From Ardenticatenia bacterium (GTDB taxonomy: Bacteria; Chloroflexota; Anaerolineae; 4572-78; NAK82), in NCBI GenBank assembly GCA_003130875.1, contig QEXY01000127.1, positions 1-43,922 on the forward strand: a stretch of 43,922 nucleotides of DNA, in the 5' to 3' direction. Under the pieces are notes generated by a model, which saw only the letters and a program-made list of their open reading frames with translations, searched no databases and had not been told where the DNA came from. The translations under genes and the position numbers were made by a program. Each line of letters begins with the position of its first letter. Position 1 is the stretch's first letter. This document shows positions 27,326 to 35,696 of this stretch, piece by piece.

Positions 27326-28867
27326 TTATGCGTTGCGGATGCTCAGTGTGTGTAGTCGATCGAAGACGGGCACCAGCGCATCATAGGCTGCCAGGAAGAC
27401 GGGATATAGATGTTCGTAGACTGCCTGGGCATCCGGACTGGGGGTGTGACGGTCGACGATTTCGAGCAGCTCATGGACAACATTGAAGTCGCGGAAGAGC
27501 CCCACACCGACGCCAGCAGCCACCGCCGCGCCTAGCGAGGTTGCCTCCTCGAGCAGTCGCGGCCGCAGCACCGGTCGCCCGTACACATCAGCGAGGATCT
27601 GTCGCCACAGCTTCCCCTTGGCGCCACCGCCGATCACCGTCACCTCGTCAATGCGCGCCCCGGCTTCCAAGAAGGAGAGCAGGATGGTACGCAGATTCAT
27701 GCTGATGCCCTCCAACACGGCACGGATCATATCAGCGCGGGTGTGCGTAATTTGCAGGCCGATGAAACCACCGCGCGCCTTGGGATTCCAGTGCGGACTG
27801 CGTTCGCCTTGCAGATAGGGTAGGAAGATCAATCCGTGCGCGCCCGGCGGGCTCTGTTCCGCGCGCTGGTTCATCACTTCATACACATCCATACGCTTCT
27901 GTTCGGCTTCCTTCGCCTCATACCAGCACACCTGACGGCGCAGCCACTGGTAGGAGCCGCCAGCGGCTTGCATGGTACCGCAAGGCAGGAACATGCCCGG
28001 CACCATGTGTGCCCAATTGAAAATGCGCCGACCAGCGTCGTAGATAGGGCGACGGCTGGCAAAGGAAATCCACGACGAGGCGCCGATATAGTTATAAGCA
28101 GGGCCCTCCTCGATGGCGCCGGCGCCCACCGCCGCGCTGGCGCCATCTCCCCCGCCGATGACCACCGGAATGCCCGGTACCAGGCCGAGCGCCTCCGCCG
28201 CCGCCGCGGTCAGCTCGCCCACCACATCGGTGGAATCGTGCACTTCAGGCAACAGCCCTTCGTCCAGCTGCACTGCCTCCAGAATCGTGTGCGACCAGCG
28301 CCCCTCTTCGAGATGATAGAGGTTCATGCCACTGGCATCGGAGCGGTCGGTGACGAAGGCGCCTGTCATCCGCATAGCGACGAAATCCTTTACGTGCAAG
28401 AACTTGTACGCCTGGGCGAACACATCCGGCTCATGGTCGCGCACCCACATGATCTTGGCGCCGCTGTAGGTGGGGCTGATACGGTGACCGGTGATGCGAT
28501 AAACCTGCTCCTCGCCCAATGCAGCCGCCAGACGGTCGGCCTGTTCCACTGCGCGTTGGTCGGCCCAGATGATGCAGCGCCGCAATGGACGTCCGTGCGC
28601 ATCGACCGGCAGGCAGCCCATCATCTGACCGCTGAAGCCGATGACGGCCACATCTTGGGGCGCCACCCGGGCGTCGGCCAATAGTTTCTGGGTCGTCTCG
28701 ATCACCGCGCGCCACCAATCCTCGGGCTCCTGTTCCGCCCAGTGGCCATAGGGATGGAAGGTTTCGTAACCGCTGAAAGCACTGGCCAACATAGTGCCTT
28801 CGGCGTCGAAGAGGGTGGCTTTGTTGCCAGTAGTGCCCAGGTCATGAGCCAGGATATAGCGCTTCAT
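27326..28867 (-). CDS. FGGY-family carbohydrate kinase (xylulokinase-like)
   Basis: This 513-residue kinase has the two actin-like domains of the FGGY family: LAHDLGTTGNKATLF at the N-terminus, GFSGQMMGCLPVD, VKDFVAMRMTG, the IGGGDGASAAVGAG loop, and the C-terminal TVIGGGAKGKLWRQILADVYGRPV. It is related to the xylulokinase at 2117-3664 but has GQMMG in place of GQMHG. The histidine of xylulokinases is thus replaced, so the substrate may be another ketose or polyol. GAGG lies 7 bases before the ATG. It sits between the permease genes (47 nt) and the aldo/keto reductase, so it probably phosphorylates the imported sugar. Confidence 0.88.
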   Translation of the reverse strand: MKRYILAHDLGTTGNKATLFDAEGTMLASAFSGYETFHPYGHWAEQEPEDWWRAVIETTQKLLADARVAPQDVAVIGFSGQMMGCLPVDAHGRPLRRCIIWADQRAVEQADRLAAALGEEQVYRITGHRISPTYSGAKIMWVRDHEPDVFAQAYKFLHVKDFVAMRMTGAFVTDRSDASGMNLYHLEEGRWSHTILEAVQLDEGLLPEVHDSTDVVGELTAAAAEALGLVPGIPVVIGGGDGASAAVGAGAIEEGPAYNYIGASSWISFASRRPIYDAGRRIFNWAHMVPGMFLPCGTMQAAGGSYQWLRRQVCWYEAKEAEQKRMDVYEVMNQRAEQSPPGAHGLIFLPYLQGERSPHWNPKARGGFIGLQITHTRADMIRAVLEGISMNLRTILLSFLEAGARIDEVTVIGGGAKGKLWRQILADVYGRPVLRPRLLEEATSLGAAVAAGVGVGLFRDFNVVHELLEIVDRHTPSPDAQAVYEHLYPVFLAAYDALVPVFDRLHTLSIRNA

Positions 28868-28914
28868 CGGAGAACCTCGTTTGGTGGGAAGGACAAGTGC
28901 ACCCGTGCATTTGG

Positions 28915-29790
28915 CTATTTAATGGCCCCGACGATCAACCCGCGTGTGATGTAGCGCTCGATCAGCAGCGCGATCACGATCATCGGCGCGATGGTGAGCA
29001 AGGACAGCGCCGAAAGAAACCACCATTGGGGGCCATAGGACTGACTTCCCGCGCCGGCGACGAACATAGGCATCGTCGTCGCACGGCTGAAGGTCAACAT
29101 CAGAGCAAACAAGTAGTCGTTCCATGAGAACATCATACAGAACAGGAAGGTGGCGATCAGGCCCGGCGAGGAGAGCGGCAGGACGATCAGGCGAAACGCC
29201 TGCAGACGCGAGGCGCCGTCAATTAGGGCGCTCTCCTCCAGGTCGCGGGGCAGGTTGGCGAAGAAGTCGCGCATAATCCAGACGGCAAAGGGCAAGTTGA
29301 ACACCGTGTAGATTAGGATCATACCGGCGTGGGTGTCTACCAGCCCCAGCACGCGGTACATAATCAGATAGGGCAGGATCACCACCACCGGCGGGAGCAT
29401 GCGCTGGGAAATGATCCAGAAGGCGATGTCGTTGTTGCGCCATTTGAGCACTGGTATAAAGTAGTTGAAGCGGGTGAGGGCATAGCCGGCCAGTGAGCCG
29501 ATCCCCACTGCCAGTGCTGCGCTGGTAGGCGCCATAATGGCGCTGTTGAGCCAGCTGCGGATCACCTGGTTCTGCATCGGACCAACCAGCAGATATTTCC
29601 AGGCGTTGAGCGTCGGCTGGAAGTCGATCCATGGGAAGTAAGTTGGCCCTTGGAAGACGGCGACCGGCAGCTTGACCGAGGTGATCACCAGCCAATAAAT
29701 CGGAAACAGACATACCACCGTCCATATGGCCAAGAGCAGGTAGGTGATTCCCAGTTTGATGCGTCGCGTCTGGCGCATTGTCATTTGCAT
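28915..29790 (-). CDS. ABC sugar transporter permease, MalG type
   Basis: A 291-residue inner-membrane permease with six predicted helices. The cytoplasmic EAA loop that docks the ATPase is present as EESALIDGASRLQAFRLIVLPLSSPG. The N-terminal helix followed by a periplasmic KLPVAVFQGPTYFPW segment and a long second half are typical of carbohydrate-uptake CUT1 permeases. GAGGTG precedes the ATG. It is 9 nt downstream of the partner permease. The C-terminus (ERYITRGLIVGAIKG-like) is the usual one for the family. Confidence 0.92.
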   Translation of the reverse strand: MQMTMRQTRRIKLGITYLLLAIWTVVCLFPIYWLVITSVKLPVAVFQGPTYFPWIDFQPTLNAWKYLLVGPMQNQVIRSWLNSAIMAPTSAALAVGIGSLAGYALTRFNYFIPVLKWRNNDIAFWIISQRMLPPVVVILPYLIMYRVLGLVDTHAGMILIYTVFNLPFAVWIMRDFFANLPRDLEESALIDGASRLQAFRLIVLPLSSPGLIATFLFCMMFSWNDYLFALMLTFSRATTMPMFVAGAGSQSYGPQWWFLSALSLLTIAPMIVIALLIERYITRGLIVGAIK

Positions 29791-29799
29791 CGCTACACC

Positions 29800-30747
29800 T
29801 CACTCGGCTGCCTGTATGGCGCGTTGGCGTACTAATTTCAAGAACAAAGTTGAGCTGATTACCACCATAATGAGCAGAGAGTAGGCAATGGCCGAGGCAT
29901 AGCCCAGGTTGCCGTTTTTCATCCCCACCAGATAGGCATACAGGGTAACCGGTTCGGTGGCGGTGCCCGGGCCACCTCCTGTCATCACCGTGACGATGTC
30001 GAACAGCTTGAACGCCTCCAGCGCCCGTATCAGGATGACCGTGACCGAGACCGGCGCCAGCATAGGGAAGGTGATATGGCGGAAGATCTGCCAGTCGTTC
30101 GCCCCATCGACCCGCGCCGCTTCATATACCTCCGGAGGAAGAGACTGCAGACCGGCGAGCAGCACGATCATCATGAAGGGCGTCCATTCCCATGTATCCA
30201 CCAGGATCAGGGAGGGCAGCGCCAGCGAAGGGTTGCTGAACCAGGGGATCTGCGGCCCACCGAGCAATTTGATGATGTGATTGATCGGCCCCTGCCCCTC
30301 GTTAAACAGCATGCGGCCGGCATAAGCCACGGCCGCAGGAGTCAACATCATAGGCATCAGGAAGACCACCCGGAAGAAGCGACGGAAGCGGATGTCCTGG
30401 TTGAGCAACAGAGCTACCCCCAGACCCACCAGGTATTCCAGCGACACCGCCCCCACGACGAAGGTGAGAGTGACGCGCGCGGTATTCCAGAAACGGGCAT
30501 CATTGACCAGTGTGACGAAGTTCTCAAATCCAATAAAGCGCACGCCACCGGTCAAGCGGCTTAGATCCCAGCTGAGAAAGGCGAGTGCCAGGGAGAAGAA
30601 TAAAGGGAAGAGCGAAAAGAGCAGGATAAGGATTACCGCCGGCAACAGGAAGATGTGCTTGCTGGGATCAGAGGAGAGGCGTGCTGCCCGTACCGTCTCA
30701 CGCGGAGCAGAAACTTTGGCCAACTGGCCAGCTACATCCGTGGACAT
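29800..30747 (-). CDS. ABC sugar transporter permease, MalF/UgpA type
   Basis: A 315-residue permease with six predicted helices after a 30-residue cytoplasmic N-terminus (first helix HIFLLPAVILILLFSLFPL). The EAA motif appears as YEAARVDGANDWQIFRHITFPMLAPV. The motif VMTGGGPGTATEPVTLYAY near the C-terminus is typical of CUT1 MalF/UgpA permeases. ATG 30747 is chosen with GGGGG 5 bases upstream; a GTG two codons earlier is the alternative. It follows the binding-protein gene across 158 bp that contain a stable hairpin. Confidence 0.92.
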   Translation of the reverse strand: MSTDVAGQLAKVSAPRETVRAARLSSDPSKHIFLLPAVILILLFSLFPLFFSLALAFLSWDLSRLTGGVRFIGFENFVTLVNDARFWNTARVTLTFVVGAVSLEYLVGLGVALLLNQDIRFRRFFRVVFLMPMMLTPAAVAYAGRMLFNEGQGPINHIIKLLGGPQIPWFSNPSLALPSLILVDTWEWTPFMMIVLLAGLQSLPPEVYEAARVDGANDWQIFRHITFPMLAPVSVTVILIRALEAFKLFDIVTVMTGGGPGTATEPVTLYAYLVGMKNGNLGYASAIAYSLLIMVVISSTLFLKLVRQRAIQAAE

Positions 30748-30827
30748 AAACACCCCCGCAGGTTGAAAGTTCTAGGTAACACTATGATACATAAGATGGC
30801 CTATATCACAACTTTAAGGATTAAATG

Positions 30828-30859
30828 CATTCCCCCTCCCTCGGTGGGGAGGGGGAATG
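30828..30859 (-). other. Strong hairpin between binding-protein and permease genes
   Basis: A perfect 13-bp inverted repeat with a 6-base loop (30828-30840 with 30847-30859) has a C-rich/G-rich stem. No T-run follows on the minus strand, so it is more likely a stabiliser or partial attenuator than a full terminator. It would allow more binding protein than permease from one transcript, as known for other binding-protein operons. Confidence 0.6.
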
Positions 30860-30905
30860 ACGCATGGATGTTACCTTCGGAAGAAGATGCGGGTGCTCCG
30901 ATGGA

Positions 30906-32471
30906 TTATTCGGTGGGCAGGCCCAACATCTCCCGATATTGCTTCTTCTGCTGCTCGCGGCCCAGGCGGTCGGTGATGGCATTCCACTGCTTGGCCACCT
31001 CGTCCAGCGCGGTCTGCGGGTCGACCTCGCCGGCGACGGCACGGGCCAGCTGAGTGTCGAGCGCGTCGAAGTACTCCGCAGCGCCGGTGATGCGCAGGTC
31101 CACCACCGCGTTGGGATGGTTGATGATATCGCGCACGGCGTTGAGGTACTCACTCGCCTCCTGCTCGGTCATGCCGATCTTCAGCCACGGCTCCAAGTTG
31201 TTCAGGTCGCTGAAGAAGTGCGGGTTGACGCCCGAGCCAGGATAGGTTACGAGCAGCTGGCTCATGTTCTGATTGCCCATGAAGGCGGCGAAATCGAAGG
31301 CGCACTCAGGGTTCTTGGTCGTCTTGGTAACCGACTGCACCCAACCGCCGAAGGCCAGGAAGGGCGCCTGGTTGAGGTTGCCTGTCACCTTGGTGGCATC
31401 GACCCACTCACCGCGACGGCTATCCCAGTATTTCTCCGTGCCGGGTTCGAGTGCAGAACCCCACTTACCCACCACGACGGAGGAGTTCACATCGGCAGCC
31501 AACGGCCCCACATCGCCCCAGTCAATTGCCAACACCAGCTTGCCGGCCGGGAAGTTGCCGCGGATGTCGCCCACGTCCCAGTTGATCACGTCGGGCGGTC
31601 CCACCTTGGCGAGTGACACGTATAGCTTCAGCCCTTCGACGAAGCCGGGGTTGTTGATGCGCGGCTCCATGGTATCCGGGTCGAAGAAGTAAGCCGGATC
31701 ATCCGGTGCCTTGGCGAAGGCGGCGGCCACACCCAGGTAGGTCCAGTAGGACTGCGCCTTGCGCTTGAAGGCGGTGCCGGCGCCCCAGATGACCTGCCCA
31801 TCGATCTCCTTACCGTTGAAGAACTCGGCAACATCGTAGTATTGCTTCCAGGTGTTGGGCGGAGCGGGCAGATCGTAACCGTACTTAGCCTTGAACTCGG
31901 CCTGCCACTTGGGGTCAGTCAGCAGGTCACGGCGATAGTACATCATGTGGGCGTCGCCGTCATAGGGCAGCCCATAGACCTTGCCACCCCAAGAGAGGAT
32001 GCGGTCGCGGTAAGTGGGGATCAAATAGTCATAGCCGACCTGATCCTGCACCTTCTGGGGCACCTCGAGGACGTAGCCCGGCCCCATAATATCACCGGCC
32101 CAATCGGACGCGTAGATGATGATGTCAAACGGGCTGGCGCCGGAGATGAAGCCGGTGCGAATCTTCTCGAACAGGTCACCGAAGGGGAATTCCTGCAACT
32201 CGACGGTGCCACCTGTCTTTTCACCCCATAGCTGCCAGAAGTTCTGCACCGGGCTGGCGATCTGTGGGCCGACCTGGGTGCCGACTACCAGATTGACACC
32301 CTTGCAGTCGATCTCGCCGATGCCGTTGGGGAACAGATTGTTGGGGTCGGCCAGCTTCGTTTGCGCATCGGGTGGGACGGGACGTTGTGCCAACGCCTCG
32401 GGCGCCGCCAAGCCAGCCAACATCGAAAGGATTGCAAGTAGACCCAGGACATGTGAAAGCTTCACTTTCAT
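30906..32471 (-). CDS. ABC transporter extracellular solute-binding protein (sugar type)
   Basis: A 521-residue family-1 solute-binding protein. A signal peptide (residues 1-28) ends in ALA before QRPV, with no lipobox cysteine; it must be held some other way or remain soluble outside. The fold is the two-lobed type (NLVVGTQVGPQIASPV, FEKIRTGFISGASPFDIIIYASDWAGDI, GLPYDGDAHMMYYRRDLL). It is somewhat longer than typical (about 420-450). ATG 32471 follows GGAGG at 7 bases; a TTG two codons earlier is rejected. It heads an operon with two permeases, a kinase and an oxidoreductase. No ATPase gene is linked, so a shared MsmX-like ATPase elsewhere is inferred. Confidence 0.9.
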   Translation of the reverse strand: MKVKLSHVLGLLAILSMLAGLAAPEALAQRPVPPDAQTKLADPNNLFPNGIGEIDCKGVNLVVGTQVGPQIASPVQNFWQLWGEKTGGTVELQEFPFGDLFEKIRTGFISGASPFDIIIYASDWAGDIMGPGYVLEVPQKVQDQVGYDYLIPTYRDRILSWGGKVYGLPYDGDAHMMYYRRDLLTDPKWQAEFKAKYGYDLPAPPNTWKQYYDVAEFFNGKEIDGQVIWGAGTAFKRKAQSYWTYLGVAAAFAKAPDDPAYFFDPDTMEPRINNPGFVEGLKLYVSLAKVGPPDVINWDVGDIRGNFPAGKLVLAIDWGDVGPLAADVNSSVVVGKWGSALEPGTEKYWDSRRGEWVDATKVTGNLNQAPFLAFGGWVQSVTKTTKNPECAFDFAAFMGNQNMSQLLVTYPGSGVNPHFFSDLNNLEPWLKIGMTEQEASEYLNAVRDIINHPNAVVDLRITGAAEYFDALDTQLARAVAGEVDPQTALDEVAKQWNAITDRLGREQQKKQYREMLGLPTE

Positions 32472-32754
32472 TGTCAAACCTCCTCTGTGAGTGTCAGTTG
32501 ACTCATCTCAGCTGGATCGCTTCGACTGAATGTCCTGCAAATGTATCTCGGGGAAAGATCATACAGGTGACCGCGCCACACCTGCCGTCCGCCCATGGTG
32601 AGTAATCCCCAACCCCATGCAGCGGATTTCCCAAGTCCATAGATGCGCGGCATTTACGCTTTTCGCCCCTTTGTCTCACCTCCTTCCTTATGCAAATATG
32701 ATGGCTACGTGGCCGACGAGACGCCCCAGATAGAAAAGGGCCACTGCTTAAACT
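32472..32754 (-). other. Long 5' leader of the solute-binding protein mRNA
   Basis: If the promoter at 32761-32789 is real, the transcript has a leader of about 280 nt. It contains a strong Shine-Dalgarno-like stretch (GGAAGGAGGTGAG on the minus strand, around 32678-32690) with no ATG at a suitable distance. No known riboswitch was recognised. An open minus frame crosses the leader (32503-32772) but lacks a suitable start. Confidence 0.4.
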
Positions 32755-32760
32755 ACTTAA

Positions 32761-32789
32761 ATTATAGCACAAACTGGCTCATGGGGCAA
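32761..32789 (-). promoter_or_regulatory. Promoter of the carbohydrate operon
   Basis: On the minus strand TTGCCC (32784-32789) and TATAAT (32761-32766) are separated by 17 bp, with TGC directly before the -10 (extended -10). MITE copy 2 begins 12 bp upstream of the -35, the same spacing as at the rpoC promoter. Confidence 0.75.
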
Positions 32790-32801
32790 GTACACGCGAT
32801 T

Positions 32802-32891
32802 GAGAGTGTTGAAAAACTCTTTAGTTACCCGCTTTATTGGCCCATTTTCCTATGAAAATCTGAGCGGTCAAGGGACTTTTTCAACACCCTC
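32802..32891. repeat. 90-bp MITE, copy 2, with target duplication
   Basis: It is nearly identical to copy 1 and has the same orientation. Terminal inverted repeats are GAGAGTGTTGAAAAA and TTTTTCAACACCCTC. The hexamer CGCGAT lies on both sides (32795-32800 and 32892-32897), which suggests a target duplication made on insertion. Confidence 0.85.
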
Positions 32892-32900
32892 CGCGATAAT

Positions 32901-32990
32901 GGAGATGTTGAAAAATCCTTAAATTACTCTCTTCATCATCTCATTTCCCTGCTAAACTCTGAATAGCTCCGGGACTTTTCGAACACCTCC
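32901..32990. repeat. 90-bp MITE, copy 3 (diverged)
   Basis: Starting 10 bp after copy 2, this stretch has the same length of 90 bp and matching ends (GGAGATGTTGAAAA ... TTTTCGAACACCTCC). It retains blocks such as TTACTC and GGGACTTTT at the same positions. The middle has diverged. It is an older member of the same family lying beside the newer one. Confidence 0.7.
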
Positions 32991-33096
32991 AAACGAGGGC
33001 GAGCACATCTCTATAGAGCGAGTGTATTCCTTTCCCTGGCACTCCAGACTAGGCCGCAACGCGGCACAAGCCAACAACGTCTATGTGCGTATGACC

Positions 33097-34386
33097 TTAT
33101 GCCATGGCGGGGCTGGCTTCACTCGCTAACGCCATGCGCAGCCAGCTGTCCAGCTGGTTCAGCGCCACTACCGCTTGGCTGCCCTGTGCCATCGCACGCA
33201 CTGTCGCCCCGCCTGCCTGAATCTCCTCCTCCCCCAGGATGACCGCATAGGCTGCCCCGATGCGGTCGGCATGCTTCAACTGCGCTTTCAGACTTCGGTC
33301 GCCAAATGCCAGCACGCTGCGGATGCCCGCATCACGCAACTGCTCCACCAGGCGTACTGCCGTCAGCTTGGCCGTCTCGCCCAGGTAGCACACCATAACC
33401 TGTGGCGTGACCTCCTCCGGCACCGGTAAATTCAGCTGGCGCATTGCCAGTACGATGCGCTCGATTCCGCTGCCGAAGCCAATGCCTGGCGTGGGCGAAC
33501 CACCCAGCTCGGCGATGAGTCCATCGTAGCGCCCGCCGCCACAGATGGTGTCCTGAGCCCCTAGCCCAGCAGCCTTGATCTCAAAGACCGTCTTGGTATA
33601 GTAGTCTAACCCGCGCACGATGCGATAGTTGATGCGATAGGGGCGTTCCAGCACATCCAGATAACGACGCAGTTGGGCGAAGTGTTCGGCACACTCGGCA
33701 CAGAGGTGCTCGATGATATGCGGCGCGCGCTCGAGCAAAGGTTGCGTCGCTTCCTCCTTGCTGTCGAGCAGGCGCAGCGGGTTCTTGCACAGCCGCATAC
33801 GATCCACCTCGGGCAGTTGATCCGCCAGCGGAGTGAAAAAGTCTACCAGCCGGCGCACATAACCCGGCTTGCACTGCGGACAACCGGTCGAATTGATCTC
33901 CAGGCGCAGGTCGCGGAAGCCCAAATCGCGGAAGAGATGCCACGCCACGCTGATCACCTCGACGTCCACCGCGGCGTCCTGCTCACCGATCACTTCCACG
34001 TCGAACTGGGAGTGCTGACGATAGCGGCCAGCCTGGGGCTTTTCGTGGCGGAAGAGCGGTCCAGTCGTCCACACCTTAAGCGGAGTAGGCAGAACATGCA
34101 GGCCGTTCTCAATATAGGCCCGCATAATTCCAGCGGTGAACTCCGGACGCAGGCTCACCATGGTGCCGTCGCGGTCCTCGAAGGAATACATCTCCTTCTC
34201 GACGATGTCTGTGCCCTCGCCCACACCACGCACGAAAAGGGCGGTCACTTCCATAACCGGCACATCAATGCGTCGATATCCATAGAGATCAGTGACGTGT
34301 TGGATGCGCTCGAGCACGTAGCGCCAGTAGCGCTGCTCTTCAAAGAGCACATCGTTCATCCCGGTGATGCGCGTATAACGTGCCAA
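33097..34386 (-). CDS. hisS: Histidyl-tRNA synthetase
   Basis: A 429-residue class II synthetase that charges tRNA-His in the cytoplasm. Visible are motif 1 (YRRIDVPVMEVTALFVRG), motif 2 (PLFRHEKPQAGRYRQHSQFDVEVIG), the histidine-specific RGLDYYTKTVFEI, motif 3 (GIGFGSGIERIVLAM) and a C-terminal anticodon-binding domain. The insertion domain has two cysteine pairs (TGCPQCKPGY and LCAECAEHF) of the kind seen in zinc-bearing relatives. The start is TTG 34386 with GGGAGG 6 bases upstream; the nearby ATG is out of frame. A promoter lies about 40 nt upstream. Confidence 0.95.
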   Translation of the reverse strand: MARYTRITGMNDVLFEEQRYWRYVLERIQHVTDLYGYRRIDVPVMEVTALFVRGVGEGTDIVEKEMYSFEDRDGTMVSLRPEFTAGIMRAYIENGLHVLPTPLKVWTTGPLFRHEKPQAGRYRQHSQFDVEVIGEQDAAVDVEVISVAWHLFRDLGFRDLRLEINSTGCPQCKPGYVRRLVDFFTPLADQLPEVDRMRLCKNPLRLLDSKEEATQPLLERAPHIIEHLCAECAEHFAQLRRYLDVLERPYRINYRIVRGLDYYTKTVFEIKAAGLGAQDTICGGGRYDGLIAELGGSPTPGIGFGSGIERIVLAMRQLNLPVPEEVTPQVMVCYLGETAKLTAVRLVEQLRDAGIRSVLAFGDRSLKAQLKHADRIGAAYAVILGEEEIQAGGATVRAMAQGSQAVVALNQLDSWLRMALASEASPAMA

Positions 34387-34424
34387 GGCATGCCTCCCAA
34401 CTAGCGATAAAGCAGGTCAGGGCG

Positions 34425-34453
34425 ATTATAGTCCTGGCACACCGAATCGCCAA
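34425..34453 (-). promoter_or_regulatory. hisS promoter
   Basis: Minus strand TTGGCG (34448-34453) and a perfect TATAAT (34425-34430) are separated by 17 bp. The leader would be about 30 nt, long enough only for the ribosome site, so no T-box element is present. The remaining part of the gap to 34640 holds nothing I recognise. Confidence 0.75.
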
Positions 34454-34640
34454 GGCAATGGATTGTGAGAGGTGGAGGAAAGTCTTTCAATCGCTCGGTA
34501 GAATAAGGTGATGCAAGGGAGTTGCTGAAAAGTTTTTCGAGTTCTCATTTTCTCTCATCTTGGCAAGTGGACACGTCGCCTCCTCGTTCTCTCAGGCTTT
34601 GCCGGTGTACTCGTCGGGTCGCAGTGAAATGTCAACTTGC

Positions 34641-35696
34641 CTAGCCAGACGGAGATCGGGTGCTCGGCCTTGCGTTCTTTTCAGGATCTGGGGTGCTCTC
34701 CATGGGTATGCGCTCCAGCCACCACATGGCATACAAGGCCAACATCAACACGGCTCCGCACAACATATACGCTTCCAGGATGTTGGCGTGGGTCACGAAT
34801 TGCGCCACCATCCCCGACATTCCGCTCACTAGGTAAAGCAGCATCACGGTCTCGCGCTGGGTAAAACCTCTGCGCATGAGACGATGCGATATGTGATCTT
34901 TGCCTGCCGTGGCGGGATGGATGCCACGTCGCAGGCGTGAAACGACCACCAATGTCATATCAAAAATGGGGAGCGTCAGGACCAGCACCGGTACCATCCA
35001 TGTGACGGTGGGGCTGTTGCCCGGAAAACGCAGCTTGATCCCCAGCGTTGCTACTATGAAGCCGAGAAAAAGGCTGCCTGTGTCCCCCATGAAGATGCTG
35101 GCCGGGTTGAGATTGTAGAACAGGAAGCCCACACTGGCACCCAGCAAAGCTGCTGCGAGCCCGCCTACCAGATACTGACCACTTTGCACCGCCAAAAGCA
35201 GGAAATGACCGGCGGCAATTGCGACAATGCCACCTGCCAGACCGTCCACGTTGTCCAAAAAATTGATGGCATTTGTGATCCCCACCACCCACACGATGGT
35301 GACAGCCCAATTCAGCCACTCGGCTGGCAGGAAGGAGACCTGCACACCGAAGAGGATCAGGAACGCTGCTGCACCAACCTGGCCCAGCAGTTTATAGATG
35401 GGACGCAGTCCCCACCGGTCGTCCAGCGCACCCAGGATGGACACCCAACTGGCGCCAATCAAAATGCTGGCCAGCTGCTCTATCCCATATCGGCCTTCGA
35501 AAACCAGCAAAGCGATTAGGACAGCGCTCACCATAGCGATGCCGCCGAAACGCGGCATCGGGCGGGCGTGGATTTTACGGGCAGAAGGATGGTCTACGAA
35601 CCCCCAATGGACGCCAGCGCGCCGTGCCAAAGGGGTGGTCACAACCGCGACCAGTAACGCTGCGGTGAAGATGACCAACAATGTGGTCAATGTCAT
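34641..35696 (-). CDS. WecA/TagO-type polyprenyl-phosphate sugar-1-phosphate transferase
   Basis: A 351-residue integral membrane enzyme with about ten helices. It loads an amino-sugar 1-phosphate onto undecaprenyl phosphate to start an envelope glycan. Motifs of the MraY/WecA family are in order: DHPSARKIHARPMPRFGG, LGALDDRWGL (the DD pair), NAINFLDNVDGLAGG, FMGDTGSLFLGF and the cytoplasmic HISHRLMRRGF loop. The short HISHRL loop and DHPSARKIH start fit WecA/TagO rather than MraY. Its ATG overlaps the TGA of the ligase-like gene, so translation is coupled. No wec or rfb cluster surrounds it; the operon is the epimerase, the ligase-like protein and this gene. Confidence 0.92.
   Translation of the reverse strand: MTLTTLLVIFTAALLVAVVTTPLARRAGVHWGFVDHPSARKIHARPMPRFGGIAMVSAVLIALLVFEGRYGIEQLASILIGASWVSILGALDDRWGLRPIYKLLGQVGAAAFLILFGVQVSFLPAEWLNWAVTIVWVVGITNAINFLDNVDGLAGGIVAIAAGHFLLLAVQSGQYLVGGLAAALLGASVGFLFYNLNPASIFMGDTGSLFLGFIVATLGIKLRFPGNSPTVTWMVPVLVLTLPIFDMTLVVVSRLRRGIHPATAGKDHISHRLMRRGFTQRETVMLLYLVSGMSGMVAQFVTHANILEAYMLCGAVLMLALYAMWWLERIPMESTPDPEKNARPSTRSPSG

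Noticed and set aside
27836-28684. 282-residue plus-strand frame opposite the FGGY kinase
   Set aside because: Antisense frame, no signature, no ribosome site.
34515-34560. Possible fourth MITE copy (GGGAGTTGCTGAAAAG start)
   Set aside because: Only one end resembles the family; no matching inverted end lies 90 bp away.
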